The position numbers and the translations under genes are program-made. Positions 26,246 through 34,604 of a DNA stretch of 64,000 nucleotides are shown here, piece by piece. Every line of letters begins with the position of its first letter. The stretch's first letter is position 1. Under the pieces are notes generated by a model, which worked only from the letters and a program-made list of their open reading frames with translations, ran no database searches and was not told where the DNA came from. Origin of the DNA: JAAYBF01 sp963716445 (GTDB lineage Bacteria > Actinomycetota > Thermoleophilia > Solirubrobacterales > Thermoleophilaceae); contig OY970313.1 of NCBI GenBank assembly GCA_963716445.1, forward strand, positions 1,612,001 through 1,676,000. The letters are read 5' to 3'.

Positions 26246-27592
26246 CTAGGCCAGAACCCGCTCGAGCCCGGCGGAGCGGGAGCCCTTGATCAGCACGCGG
26301 TCGCCGGGCTGCGCGATCTCCTCGACGAGCGCGCCGGCCTCCTCGGGCGTCGGCACCGCGTAGGTCTCGCCGTCGAATCCGGGACCGTAGGCGAGCCCCT
26401 GCTCGCCGACCGTGATCAGCACGTCGATCCCAAGCGTCGCCGCCTCCTCGCCGATCTCGCGGTGGAAGGCCTCCGAGCCGTCGCCCAGCTCCGCCATCGC
26501 GCCGAGCACCGCGACGCGCCGCTGGGCAGGCGTCTCGGCGAGGTGCTTGAGGGCCGCCCGCATCGACATCGGGTTGGCGTTGTAGCAGTCGTTGACGACC
26601 GTGACTCCCCCGGGCAGCTCGACGATCTCGCCGCGCAGCGAGCTGAAGCTGACCTCCACTGGCCCGTGCGGGCGCACGCCGATCGCGACGGCGGCGCCGA
26701 CGGCCGCCAGCGTGTTGAGCAGGTTGTGCGGCTCCGAGTACGGCAGCTCGAGCAGGATCCGGTCGCCGCGCGCCTCGATCTCGGCCGTGCCGCCGCGACT
26801 GCCGGCGCGCGCCTCGAAGGACAGCAGCATCACCTCGCCGCCGGGCCCGAAGGCGATCGTGTCGAGGTCGTCGCGCAGGTGCCGGTCGAGCAGCGCCTCC
26901 CCCGCCGGCACGACCGCGGCGGCGCCCGGCCGCAGATCGCGGATCAGCTCGGCCTTCGCCGCCGCGACCCGCTCGACGGTGCCGAGCAGCTCGAGGTGGA
27001 CCGGCCCGACGTTGACGATCACGCCGACGTCGGGCTCGGCGATCGCCGCCAGCTCGGCGATCTGGCCCTCGCCGCGCATCGCCATCTCGAGCACCAGCGC
27101 GCCGGTGCCGGGCGGCGCCTCGAGGATCGTCAGCGGCAGGCCGATCTCCGTGTTGAGGTTCTCGCGCGTCGCGTGGGTCTCGAGCCGTGGCGCCAGCAGC
27201 GCCGCGAGGATGTCCTTGGTCGACGTCTTGCCGGTCGAGCCGGTCACGCCGACCACCTTGCAGCCCAGCTCGCGCCGCCATGCGCGGGCGAGCCGCCCGA
27301 GCGCCGCGAGCGGATCGTCGACCGCGATCGCGATCGCGCCGTCCGGCGCTGCGACAGCCGCCCGCCCGGCGTGCGCGGCGGCGACGAGCACGCCCCAGGC
27401 CCCAGCCGCCAGGGCGTCCGGCGCGTGGGCGCCGCCGTCGACGCGCTCGCCGCGGAGGCCGACGAAGAGGTCGCCGGGACCGCTCTCGCGCGTGTCGACG
27501 ACCGCGCGCCGGGGCCCGGGGACTCCGGCGTCGCCGGCGACGAGCTCGCCGCCCGCCGCCTCGGCGATCCAGCCGGCGGTCACGTCCCTCAT
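26246..27592 (-). CDS. murF: UDP-N-acetylmuramoyl-tripeptide--D-alanyl-D-alanine ligase
   Basis: A 448-residue Mur ligase, started at ATG 27592 (MRDVTAGWIAEAAGGELVAG). An upstream in-frame start at 27622 adds ten residues with no family match. VVDTRESGPGDLFVGLRGER is the N-terminal UDP-substrate domain, VVGVTGSTGKTSTKDILAAL the P-loop, NVGPVHLELLGTVERVAAAK the central domain, and VVNDCYNANPMSMRAALKHL the C-terminal domain. It adds D-Ala-D-Ala to complete the pentapeptide. A 40-bp gap separates it from murE. Confidence 0.94.
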   Translation of the reverse strand: MRDVTAGWIAEAAGGELVAGDAGVPGPRRAVVDTRESGPGDLFVGLRGERVDGGAHAPDALAAGAWGVLVAAAHAGRAAVAAPDGAIAIAVDDPLAALGRLARAWRRELGCKVVGVTGSTGKTSTKDILAALLAPRLETHATRENLNTEIGLPLTILEAPPGTGALVLEMAMRGEGQIAELAAIAEPDVGVIVNVGPVHLELLGTVERVAAAKAELIRDLRPGAAAVVPAGEALLDRHLRDDLDTIAFGPGGEVMLLSFEARAGSRGGTAEIEARGDRILLELPYSEPHNLLNTLAAVGAAVAIGVRPHGPVEVSFSSLRGEIVELPGGVTVVNDCYNANPMSMRAALKHLAETPAQRRVAVLGAMAELGDGSEAFHREIGEEAATLGIDVLITVGEQGLAYGPGFDGETYAVPTPEEAGALVEEIAQPGDRVLIKGSRSAGLERVLA

Positions 27593-27632
27593 CGGAAGTC
27601 CCCCCAGCGGCGCCCTCGACACGACACGCCGG

Positions 27633-29072
27633 TCACCCGCCAGCCTTCGAGGCCGTCCGCAGGCGCGCGCGCAGCGCGTCGCGCGCGACCTCGCGGTCGT
27701 CGAACGGCTCCTTGCGCCCGCCCTCGAACTCCTGCCCCTGCTCGTGGCCCTTGCCGGCGATCACGATCACGTCGCCGCTGTCCGCCGTGTCGACCGCCAG
27801 GGCGATCGCGCGACGGCGGTCCGGCTCGCGCTCGACGTCCGGCCCGGTCCCGGCCGCGACCTCCTCGACGATCGCGGCCGGGTCCTCCGAGCGCGGGTTG
27901 TCGGACGTCACGATCACCCGATCGGCACGGCTCGCCGCCGCCGCGCCCATCAGCGGGCGCTTGGCGCGATCGCGGTCGCCGCCGGCGCCGAAGACGACGT
28001 GCAGCCGCCCCGCGGTCAGCTCGCGAGCGGCGCGCAGGACGTTGTCGAGCGAGTCCGGCGTATGCGCGAAGTCGACGAGCACGCCGAAGTCCTGTCCCTG
28101 CTCGACGCGCTCGAAGCGGCCCGGCACGGGGGTCGCCCGCGCGAGCGCCGCCCGGCACGTGTCGGCGTCGACGCCGAGCGTCCGTCCGACGGCCAGCGCC
28201 GCGAGCGCGTTCGAGACGTTGAACCGCCCCGGGAGCGGGGTCGTCAGCTCCAGCGGACCGTCCGGCGTGTCGGCGACGAACGTCGCGCCGGCGAAGTCGA
28301 AGCGGACGTCGCGGGCGCGGTAGGCGGCCTCAGGGGACTCGATCCCGAAGCCGATCGGCCGCTCGAGGTCGGCCGCGAGCCGCCGGCCGTACGGATCGTC
28401 GAGGTTGACCACCGCCGGCCCCGGCCCGTCGAAGAGCCGCCGCTTCGCGAGGTAGTAGGCCTCCATGTCGTCGTGGAAGTCGAGGTGGTCCTGGGTCAGG
28501 TTGGTGAAGACCCGGCACTCGAAGCGGATGCCGGCCGCCCTGCCGAGCTCCAGCGCATGCGAGGAGACCTCCATTACGCAGGCGGCGTCGCCCGCGTCGA
28601 GCATCCGGTGGAACGTCGCCTGCAGGTCGATCGCCTCGGGCGTCGTGTGCTCGACCGGCTCCTCGACCCCGCCGACGACCTGCTTGACCGTGCCGAGCAG
28701 GCCCGTCCGAATCCCCGCCGCCTCCAGCACGTCGCGGACCAGGAAGGCGGTCGTCGTCTTCCCGTTCGTCCCGGTGATCCCGACGACCCGCAGCCTCGCC
28801 GTCGGATCGCCGTGGAAGCGCGCCGCCGCCGGCCCCATCGCCGCCCGCACGTCCTCGACCACGACCTCGGGCACCCCGAGTCCCAGCGACCGCTCGCAGA
28901 CCAGCGCCACCGCGCCCCGCTCGACGGCGTCGGGAGCGAAGTCGTGCCCGTCCGACTTGAAGCCCGGCACACAGAAGAAGAGCGTCCCCGGGGAGACGCT
29001 CTTGCTCGAGTAGGCGAGCCCCGAGACCTCCACCTCCGGAGCCCCATTCCCCATCAGATCGCGGAGGGTCAT
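27633..29072 (-). CDS. murE: UDP-N-acetylmuramoyl-L-alanyl-D-glutamate--diamino acid ligase (meso-DAP type)
   Basis: A 479-residue Mur ligase from ATG 29072 (MTLRDLMGNGAPEVEVSGLA); the frame is open upstream but unsupported. VVGITGTNGKTTTAFLVRDV is the P-loop, TNLTQDHLDFHDDMEAYYLA the central domain, and VDFAHTPDSLDNVLRAAREL lies in the C-terminal domain. The third-residue specificity motif reads DNPRSEDP; the arginine of DNPR contacts meso-diaminopimelate in known enzymes, so this cell wall is predicted to carry meso-DAP. The mrr gene starts 122 bp away on the opposite strand and separates murE from the upstream ftsI. Confidence 0.93.
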   Translation of the reverse strand: MTLRDLMGNGAPEVEVSGLAYSSKSVSPGTLFFCVPGFKSDGHDFAPDAVERGAVALVCERSLGLGVPEVVVEDVRAAMGPAAARFHGDPTARLRVVGITGTNGKTTTAFLVRDVLEAAGIRTGLLGTVKQVVGGVEEPVEHTTPEAIDLQATFHRMLDAGDAACVMEVSSHALELGRAAGIRFECRVFTNLTQDHLDFHDDMEAYYLAKRRLFDGPGPAVVNLDDPYGRRLAADLERPIGFGIESPEAAYRARDVRFDFAGATFVADTPDGPLELTTPLPGRFNVSNALAALAVGRTLGVDADTCRAALARATPVPGRFERVEQGQDFGVLVDFAHTPDSLDNVLRAARELTAGRLHVVFGAGGDRDRAKRPLMGAAAASRADRVIVTSDNPRSEDPAAIVEEVAAGTGPDVEREPDRRRAIALAVDTADSGDVIVIAGKGHEQGQEFEGGRKEPFDDREVARDALRARLRTASKAGG

Positions 29073-29193
29073 GGACACGCCGAAGTCTAGAGTCGCCCCC
29101 GGCGCTCTGACGTCCGAGCCGCCGGCTGCTGGGTGTGGTTTGAGCTTCACCGCCGCGAGCAGGCGGCGCTTTCCCGCGTGTAGGCTCCGGGCC

Positions 29194-30205
29194 GTGGCGG
29201 TCCCTGACTTCCAAACCCTCATGCGCCCACTCCTGGTGATCCTCGAGGACGACGGGGATCACAACATCAAGTCGATCCGGGCTCAGCTCGCGAACTCCTT
29301 CTCGCTTAGCCAAGCCGACGTCGACGAGCTGATCCCGAGCGGACGAGTCACCACTTTCCAGAACCGCGTGGGTTGGGCAGCTACCTATCTGTACCGGACG
29401 AAGTTGATCGACCGACCAAGACGGGCCGTCTACCGAATCACTGATCGAGGCCGACAAGTACTCGAACAGAATCCTGACCGCGTTGACCTAAAGGTCCTTT
29501 CGCAGTTCAAGGAGTTCGAAGAGCTTCGACAGGGAAAGTCAAGCTCAACTCGTCGCGATGACGCGCCAACGAGCACAGGCAGTGACGAGCAAACGCCCGA
29601 GGAGCGGATCAACAGTGCCTATCGCGAGTTGGGCTCAGCCCTCGCGGCCGACCTTTTGGACCGTGTGTTCGACCAGACGCCCGAGTTCTTCGAGCAGCTC
29701 GTGCTCGACGTTCTCCACGCGATGGGCTACGGCGGAAGTCGGGATGACGCGGCCGAGCGTCTCGGCCGTAGTGGCGATGAAGGTGTAGATGGAGTGGTCC
29801 GTGAGGACCGCCTTGGCTTGGACCTGATCTATGTCCAAGCCAAGCGATGGAAGAACGTGGGTAGGTCGGCCAGAGATCCAAAAGTTCTTTGGCGCACTTC
29901 ATGGGCAACGTGCGACAAAGGGCGTCTTCATTACCACCTCCAGCTTCAGCAAGGAGGCGATCGCGTATGCCGACGGAGTGACGCCGAGAGTCATCCTCGT
30001 CGACGGGAAGGAGCTCGCGCTGCTCATGATCGAGCACGGAGTCGGTGTTGCCGTCTCGCGGGAGTACGAGATCAAGCGCCTTGATCTCGACTACTTCGTT
30101 GTCGACGATGAGGAGGCGCCGGCCGCGCCGGCGGGCCCGGCTCTTGCAGGTTCGGCGAACGTCGACGCAGCGGGCGCCATGACACAGCCTCCTGCGGATA
30201 CCTGA
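29194..30205 (+). pseudogene. mrr: Mrr-family restriction endonuclease, frameshifted; inserted in the cell-wall cluster
   Basis: Two overlapping plus-strand frames rebuild one Mrr protein of about 335 residues. The first, from GTG 29194 (VAVPDFQTLMRPLLVILEDD), has an N-terminal winged-helix domain (1-95) and enters the nuclease domain, with D199 in GDEGVDG and the QxK pair Q215/K217 in LIYVQAKRW. The second frame resumes at VGRPEIQKFFGALHGQ and runs ATKGVFITTSSFSKEAIAYA to a stop at 30205. Removing one G from the GGG run at 29859-29861 joins them, exactly after the catalytic motif. Mrr enzymes cut methylated DNA. GC content is visibly lower than in the flanking mur/fts genes, and the orientation is opposite, so horizontal arrival is likely. 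If the lesion is real the enzyme is inactive. Confidence 0.82.
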
Positions 30206-30502
30206 CTCACCGCGTGCTAGTAGGAAGACGTTCCAGTAGTCCACCAACTAGGGAATCGGTCGGGCGACCGTGTCGGCGCTGACCCGCGGGTGGCGACGGT
30301 GGCGACCTTTCGCCCGCAGCCGCAGCGAGCGGAGCGTCGCGCGGAGCCCCTGCCGTCGAACCACGCTTCGAGCCCTCCACTCCAAACCGCGCCAGGCACG
30401 GGGCGTAGTCGCAGCGGAGCGAGCGGAGGCGAGGACGAAAGACGCCACCGGAGACAGGACCCGCGGCCTGAAACGCTCAGTGCTGGCCGGAGATCCGCCG
30501 AC
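30206..30502. other. Gene-free stretch between mrr and ftsI with GCGAGCGGAGC-type short repeats
   Basis: About 300 bp without a credible gene. Several short frames cross it but are arginine-rich and unlike proteins. The motif GCAGCGAGCGGAGCG (near 30318) and a near copy GCAGCGGAGCGAGCGG (near 30411) occur about 90 bp apart. I see no tRNA, riboswitch or promoter that I can defend. It may be residue from the insertion that brought mrr. Confidence 0.5.
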
Positions 30503-32146
30503 TCAGTTCGGCGGGATCCGCAGGTACGGCAGGGCGAACTCCATGATCTTCTCGAACGCCGGGGCGGCGACCTCGCCGCCGTAGTACATCCCCTGCGGCT
30601 CGTCGACCATCACGGCGACCATCAGCCGCGGGCGCTTGGCCGGCGCGAAGCCGATGAACGAGGAGAAGAACTTCGTCTCCGAGTAGCCGCCGGTCTCCTC
30701 GTCGACCTTCTCGGCGGTGCCGGTCTTGCCGGCCAGGACGTAGCCGGGGACCGAGGCCTCCTCAGCCGTGCCCCCCGCGGCGAGCACTCCCTCGAGCATT
30801 CGCGCGACCTGCTCCGCCGTCCGCTCCGACACGACCCGCCGCCCCTCGTCGCTCTCGCCCTCGATCACGGTCGGCTCGTGCATGACCCCCCCGTTGGCGA
30901 GCGCCGAGAACCCGGCGGCCATCTGCAGCGGCGTGACGGCGATGCCCTGTCCGATCGGCATGTTGCCGATCGACGAGCCGGAGTACTCGCGCGGCCGCAG
31001 CACGATTCCCGGCGATTCGCCGGGAAGGTCGACGCCGGTCAGCGAGCCGAACCCGAAGCGACGCACCCACTTGTCGAACCGCTCGACGCCGAGCTTCTGG
31101 CCGATCATCACCGAGCCGACGTTCGACGACTGGGCGAGGATCTCGCCGACCGAGAGGTTGACGTAGCCGCGCGCGTGCGCCTCGCCGATCGTCCGATCGG
31201 CGACCTGGATCTCCGGCGGCAGGTCGAAGCGGGTCTCCGGCTCGATCACACCCTCCTCGAGCGCGCCGGCCACGGTGAACGCCTTGAACGTCGAGCCCGG
31301 CTCGAACGCCGAGGTCACCGCGCGGTTCTCGCGCGCCTCCTCGTCGGCGGCACCGATCTCGTTGGGATCGACCGGCGGCCAGTTCGCGAGCGACAGCACC
31401 TCGCCGTTGCGCGGGTCCATGACGACCGCCGTCGCCCCCTTGGGGCTGAACGCGCTCGCGATCTCGCCGACGATCGCCTCGACGCGCTCCTGCAGGGCGG
31501 CGTCGATCGTCAGCTGGAGGTCCTCGCCGGCCTCGGAGCCGTCGGTGTCGACGATCGAGACGGGCTGGCCGAGCGCGTCGCGGACGATCTTGCGGTGGCC
31601 GTCGTCGCCGTGGAGGCTGTCCTCGTACTGCTGCTCGATTCCGCTCAGCCCGTAGTAGTCGGTGCCGACGGCGCCGATCAGCTGGCCCGCGAGCGCGCCG
31701 TGCGGATAGGTGCGCCGAGGCTCGACGACCGTGCCGATGCCGTCGACCTCCAGCTCCTCGATCTTCTCGCCGGCCGCCGGGTAGACCTTGCGGGCGAGGT
31801 AGACGAAGCCGCGGCTGCGATCGGCGAGCAGCTTCGCCAGCTCGTCCTCGTCGACCTCGGTCAGCGGCGCCAGGCGGGCGGCTGTCCAGGCCGGGTCCTT
31901 GATCTGCAGCGGGTTGGCGAAGACCGTCACCGAGTCCTCGGAGACGGCGAGCTCGACGCCGTTGCGGTCGGTGATCGTGCCGCGCCGTGCCGCGACCGGC
32001 AGCTCCTCGACCTGCTGGGTGACCGCCCGTGCCTTGAGATCGCCGGAGCCGAGCGTGCCGACCCAGGCCGCGCGGGCGCTGGCCGCTCCGAGGAGCAGCA
32101 GGAAGAGGGCGAAGATGAGGCCGATCCGGCGGTCGAGGAGCCGCAC
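30503..32146 (-). CDS. ftsI: Penicillin-binding protein, class B (FtsI/PBP3-type transpeptidase)
   Basis: A 547-residue bitopic membrane protein with a cytoplasmic N-terminus, a transmembrane helix at 8-27 (IGLIFALFLLLLGAASARAA), and a pedestal domain beginning RRGTITDRNGVELAVSEDSV. The transpeptidase domain has all three active-site motifs: S285-T-F-K288 in FEPGSTFKAF, S340-S-N342, and K474-T-G476 in LAGKTGTAEK. It cross-links septal peptidoglycan and pairs with FtsW. The gene follows the ftsL-like gene by 8 bp. Downstream, mrr lies in the opposite direction before murE, so the operon is physically interrupted here. Confidence 0.94.
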   Translation of the reverse strand: MRLLDRRIGLIFALFLLLLGAASARAAWVGTLGSGDLKARAVTQQVEELPVAARRGTITDRNGVELAVSEDSVTVFANPLQIKDPAWTAARLAPLTEVDEDELAKLLADRSRGFVYLARKVYPAAGEKIEELEVDGIGTVVEPRRTYPHGALAGQLIGAVGTDYYGLSGIEQQYEDSLHGDDGHRKIVRDALGQPVSIVDTDGSEAGEDLQLTIDAALQERVEAIVGEIASAFSPKGATAVVMDPRNGEVLSLANWPPVDPNEIGAADEEARENRAVTSAFEPGSTFKAFTVAGALEEGVIEPETRFDLPPEIQVADRTIGEAHARGYVNLSVGEILAQSSNVGSVMIGQKLGVERFDKWVRRFGFGSLTGVDLPGESPGIVLRPREYSGSSIGNMPIGQGIAVTPLQMAAGFSALANGGVMHEPTVIEGESDEGRRVVSERTAEQVARMLEGVLAAGGTAEEASVPGYVLAGKTGTAEKVDEETGGYSETKFFSSFIGFAPAKRPRLMVAVMVDEPQGMYYGGEVAAPAFEKIMEFALPYLRIPPN

Positions 32147-32154
32147 CGGATCCC

Positions 32155-32817
32155 CTACGGCAGACCCGCGGCGGCGTCGGTGACGGCGTCGACGGTTCCC
32201 GCGAGCTCCGTGTCCGTGGCGGCGACGGGGGCCTCGTAGGTCGTCGCGGTCTCCACGGAGGGCGGCGTGACGGCGGGCGCCGGCTGCGCGTAGGCCGGAG
32301 TCGCCGGGATCGCGGCGAGAGCGGTGCCCTCGTCGAGCCGCCTTGCCGCGGCGAGTGCGTCGGCCTTCGGGTTCGAGCGCAGGTAGCGGACCTCGTCGGG
32401 AGCGGGCAGGACGAGGCCCCGCTCGGCGGCGACCTGCTGGATGCGCTCGCTGGAGCCGAGCTCGGCGACGTCCTTGCGCAGCGTCGCGTTGTCGCGCTTG
32501 AGCTCGGAGACGCGCGCGGCGTCGCGCGTGATCTGGCGGTTCTTCTGCAGCAGCGCGACGTTCGAGAAGACGATCCCGACGAGCAGAACGAAGACGAGCG
32601 CGATCAGCGCCGGGCCGTGGAGCAGCGCGTCGATGGCGGCGTGGGCGCGCGAGCGCGCGAGCGCGCGGCCCTTCTGGACGACGGTCGGGCGGCGCGCCGG
32701 CGCCGGACGGCGGGCGGGTGTCCGGCGGGCGGGCGCTGGCCTGCGGGTGGGCGCGCGCCCGGGCGCCCGGCGTGCGGGAGCGGCGGCGGCGCGGGTCGCC
32801 GCGGCGGCGCGGGCCAT
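32155..32817 (-). CDS. ftsL: FtsL/FtsB-like divisome protein with a long basic low-complexity N-terminus
   Basis: A 220-residue protein whose ATG at 32817 shares one base with the rsmH stop. Residues 1-65 are almost only Ala, Arg, Pro and Thr with a repeating ARRPAPARR pattern. One transmembrane helix follows (ALIALVFVLLVGIVFSNVAL), then a coiled coil (RQITRDAARVSELKRDNATL onward), then SSERIQQVAAERGLVLPAPD, a segment common in FtsL proteins. An Ala/Pro/Thr-rich tail ends the protein. Position between rsmH and ftsI is the standard ftsL position, which supports the name more than sequence does. It would form a trimer with FtsQ and an FtsB partner to activate FtsW-FtsI. Confidence 0.8.
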   Translation of the reverse strand: MARAAAATRAAAAPARRAPGRAPTRRPAPARRTPARRPAPARRPTVVQKGRALARSRAHAAIDALLHGPALIALVFVLLVGIVFSNVALLQKNRQITRDAARVSELKRDNATLRKDVAELGSSERIQQVAAERGLVLPAPDEVRYLRSNPKADALAAARRLDEGTALAAIPATPAYAQPAPAVTPPSVETATTYEAPVAATDTELAGTVDAVTDAAAGLP

Positions 32818-33770
32818 CAGTCCCGCTCCCCGTCGATCCGGCGCGCGACGCGCAGGCGCCCGGACTTCGAGCGCGGGTTGTCGGCGACCTCGCCCGGCGT
32901 CGGAGCGACCGCGCGACGCGTGATCAGCTCGGCCTCCGGCTCGTGGCCGCAGGCGCAGACCGGCAGGTCGGGCGGGCAGATGCAGCCGCGCGCGCGCTCG
33001 GCGAGGAAGCGCTTGACGCGCCGGTCCTCGAGCGAGTGGAAGGAGATCGCCGCCAGCCGGCCGTCGTGGCGCAGCAGGTCCCAGGCGACGGGCAGCGCGC
33101 GGTCGAGCGAGCCGAGCTCGTCGTTGACGGCGATCCGGATCGCCTGGAAGACGCGCTTGGCGGGGTGGCCGCCGCCGAACTTGCGGCGGACGTAGGCGGG
33201 CGTCGCGGCCTCGATCGCGTCGACGAGATCGCCGGTCGTCTCGATCGGCGACCGGGCCCGGCGCCGGCAGATCTCGCGCGCGACCGACTGAGCGCCGGGG
33301 TCCTCGCCGTAGCGACGGAAGAGCTGCGCGAGCTGGCGCTCGTCGTACTCGTTGACGATCGTGCGCGCGTCGAGCGCCCGGGTCGGGTCCATCCGCATGT
33401 CGAGCGGCGCGTCGTAGGAGTAGGAGAAGCCGCGCTCGCGGGTGTCGACCTGCATCGACGACACGCCGAGGTCCATGTAGACGAGGTCGGCGGCGAAGCC
33501 CTCCTCGCGCAGCAGCTCGAGCGCGTCCGCGTAGTCCATCCGCAGGAAGCGCGTCTCGCACGACACCTCGGCGGCGAGCTCCTCGAAGCGGCGCTCGGCG
33601 GCGGGGTCGCGATCGACGCAGACCAGCGTGCCGGCGGCGCCGATCCGGTCGGCCACCAGCCGCGCATGGCCGCCGGCGCCGAAGGTGCAGTCGACGACGT
33701 TCTCGCCCGGGGCCGGGTCGGCGAGCTCGATCAGCTCGCCGGCGAGGACGGGTACGTGCGTGCGCGTCAT
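32817..33770 (-). CDS. rsmH: 16S rRNA (cytosine-1402-N4)-methyltransferase
   Basis: A 317-residue SAM-dependent methyltransferase started at ATG 33770 (MTRTHVPVLAGELIELADPA), one base after the mraZ stop; a start at 33788 is possible but would overlap mraZ. SAM binding: VVDCTFGAGGHARLVADRI and LVCVDRDP. VYMDLGVSSMQVDTRERGFS, FQAIRIAVNDELGSLDRALP and ISFHSLEDRRVKRFLAERA are family blocks. It contains a four-cysteine cluster, CICPPDLPVCACG, near residue 270. It methylates C1402 of 16S rRNA in the decoding centre. Confidence 0.95.
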   Translation of the reverse strand: MTRTHVPVLAGELIELADPAPGENVVDCTFGAGGHARLVADRIGAAGTLVCVDRDPAAERRFEELAAEVSCETRFLRMDYADALELLREEGFAADLVYMDLGVSSMQVDTRERGFSYSYDAPLDMRMDPTRALDARTIVNEYDERQLAQLFRRYGEDPGAQSVAREICRRRARSPIETTGDLVDAIEAATPAYVRRKFGGGHPAKRVFQAIRIAVNDELGSLDRALPVAWDLLRHDGRLAAISFHSLEDRRVKRFLAERARGCICPPDLPVCACGHEPEAELITRRAVAPTPGEVADNPRSKSGRLRVARRIDGERD

Positions 33771-33771
33771 G

Positions 33772-34206
33772 TCAAGAAGGATCGCCAAGGCCCTCGGTCA
33801 CCTCCTCGATGCTCGCGTCGAGGGCCTGCTGCTCCTGTGCCCAGCGCTCGCGGCCCCAGACCTCGAGGTGGTCCCCCACCCCGGCGACGACGGCCTCCTT
33901 CGCCACGCCCGCGTGGGCGAGCAGCGGCGGCGGCAGGGTGACGCGGCCGGAGGAGTCGAGCTCGACGTCGAAGGAGTTGGCCTGGAAGAAGCGCTGCACG
34001 GCGCGGTACTCGCGGCCGAGCGGGTTCTTGCCCGCCAGCGCCCGCTCGATGATCGACTCGTGCGCCTCGGGCGTCCAGACCGAGATGCAGGCGTCGCTGT
34101 CCTTGGCGAGGACGAGCCCGGAGGAGAAGGTCGCCCGGAAGCGCGCCGGAATGCTGAGCCGGTGCTTCGCGTCGAGCGAGTGTTCGTAGTGGCCTCTGAA
34201 CGCCAT
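33772..34206 (-). CDS. mraZ: Transcriptional regulator MraZ
   Basis: A 144-residue protein with two AbrB-like SpoVT/MraZ half-domains, starting at ATG 34206. The first has FRGHYEHSLDAKHRLSIPAR and the second has NSFDVELDSSGRVTLPPPLL; the DxxGR-type cores (LDAKHR and LDSSGR) are present. MraZ forms a ring-shaped oligomer that binds TGGG direct repeats in the dcw promoter and, in E. coli, represses the operon. The matching boxes are found upstream here. First gene of the division and cell-wall cluster, with rsmH next. Confidence 0.93.
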   Translation of the reverse strand: MAFRGHYEHSLDAKHRLSIPARFRATFSSGLVLAKDSDACISVWTPEAHESIIERALAGKNPLGREYRAVQRFFQANSFDVELDSSGRVTLPPPLLAHAGVAKEAVVAGVGDHLEVWGRERWAQEQQALDASIEEVTEGLGDPS

Positions 34207-34290
34207 CCGGGGCTCCGTTGCGGTGAGTCCGACGCGGACCGAAGTGGCTGAGTGGGAGGAGCCCAGCCACTCCGGTCCTTGTCGATGCGC

Positions 34291-34334
34291 GCCACTGTAC
34301 CCCACTCCGTCCCACGGTGCAACACATTTGCCCA
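34291..34334 (-). promoter_or_regulatory. Promoter of the dcw cluster with MraZ boxes
   Basis: On the minus strand TTGCAC (complement of 34317-34322) and TACAGT (complement of 34294-34299) are 17 bp apart. Overlapping them are TGGG-type boxes whose first T is at 34334, 34314, 34304 and (as TGGC) 34294, that is at steps of 20, 10 and 10 bp. Three TGGGN repeats at 10-bp spacing are the known MraZ operator, so this is a self-consistent autoregulatory site about 90 bp upstream of the mraZ ATG. Confidence 0.75.
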
Positions 34335-34604
34335 CTTTGGAGCGCCGCTCGGCGAGGCTGCGGAGCTTGGGGGCGGGTATTCCGCGCGCTAGAGCGGAAT
34401 CCTCGTGTGGCAAGCGGTGGGGCGCCGTCCCGCGAATCGCGGGCGCGGGCGACCACCACGAGCGAGCGGCTGGGAAATTGCATGCCCGCGGGTGGGATGC
34501 ACGAGCGCTTGCAGCGCCGACGACAGGGCGTGCCGCCCTCGCCGCCGGCGGCGGGCAGCCCCGACGCCGTCGCCGAGGGCAGGGGCCGCGTAGCATCGTG
34601 CGCC
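34335..34604. other. Divergent intergenic spacer between mraZ and the ABC transporter operon
   Basis: With the dcw promoter it makes up a gap of about 400 bp. The remainder should hold the promoter of the rightward ABC transporter genes. Open frames cross it on both strands, but they are extensions of real genes without family matches. I see no RNA element or convincing -35/-10 pair for the rightward side. Confidence 0.5.

Noticed and set aside
25664..29090. Plus-strand frames of over 800 codons across the mraY-murF-murE genes
   Set aside because: They are antisense to well-supported Mur enzymes and have no recognisable motif.
30250..30480. Possible tRNA or small RNA in the gap after mrr
   Set aside because: No cloverleaf, T-arm consensus or riboswitch block could be assembled.
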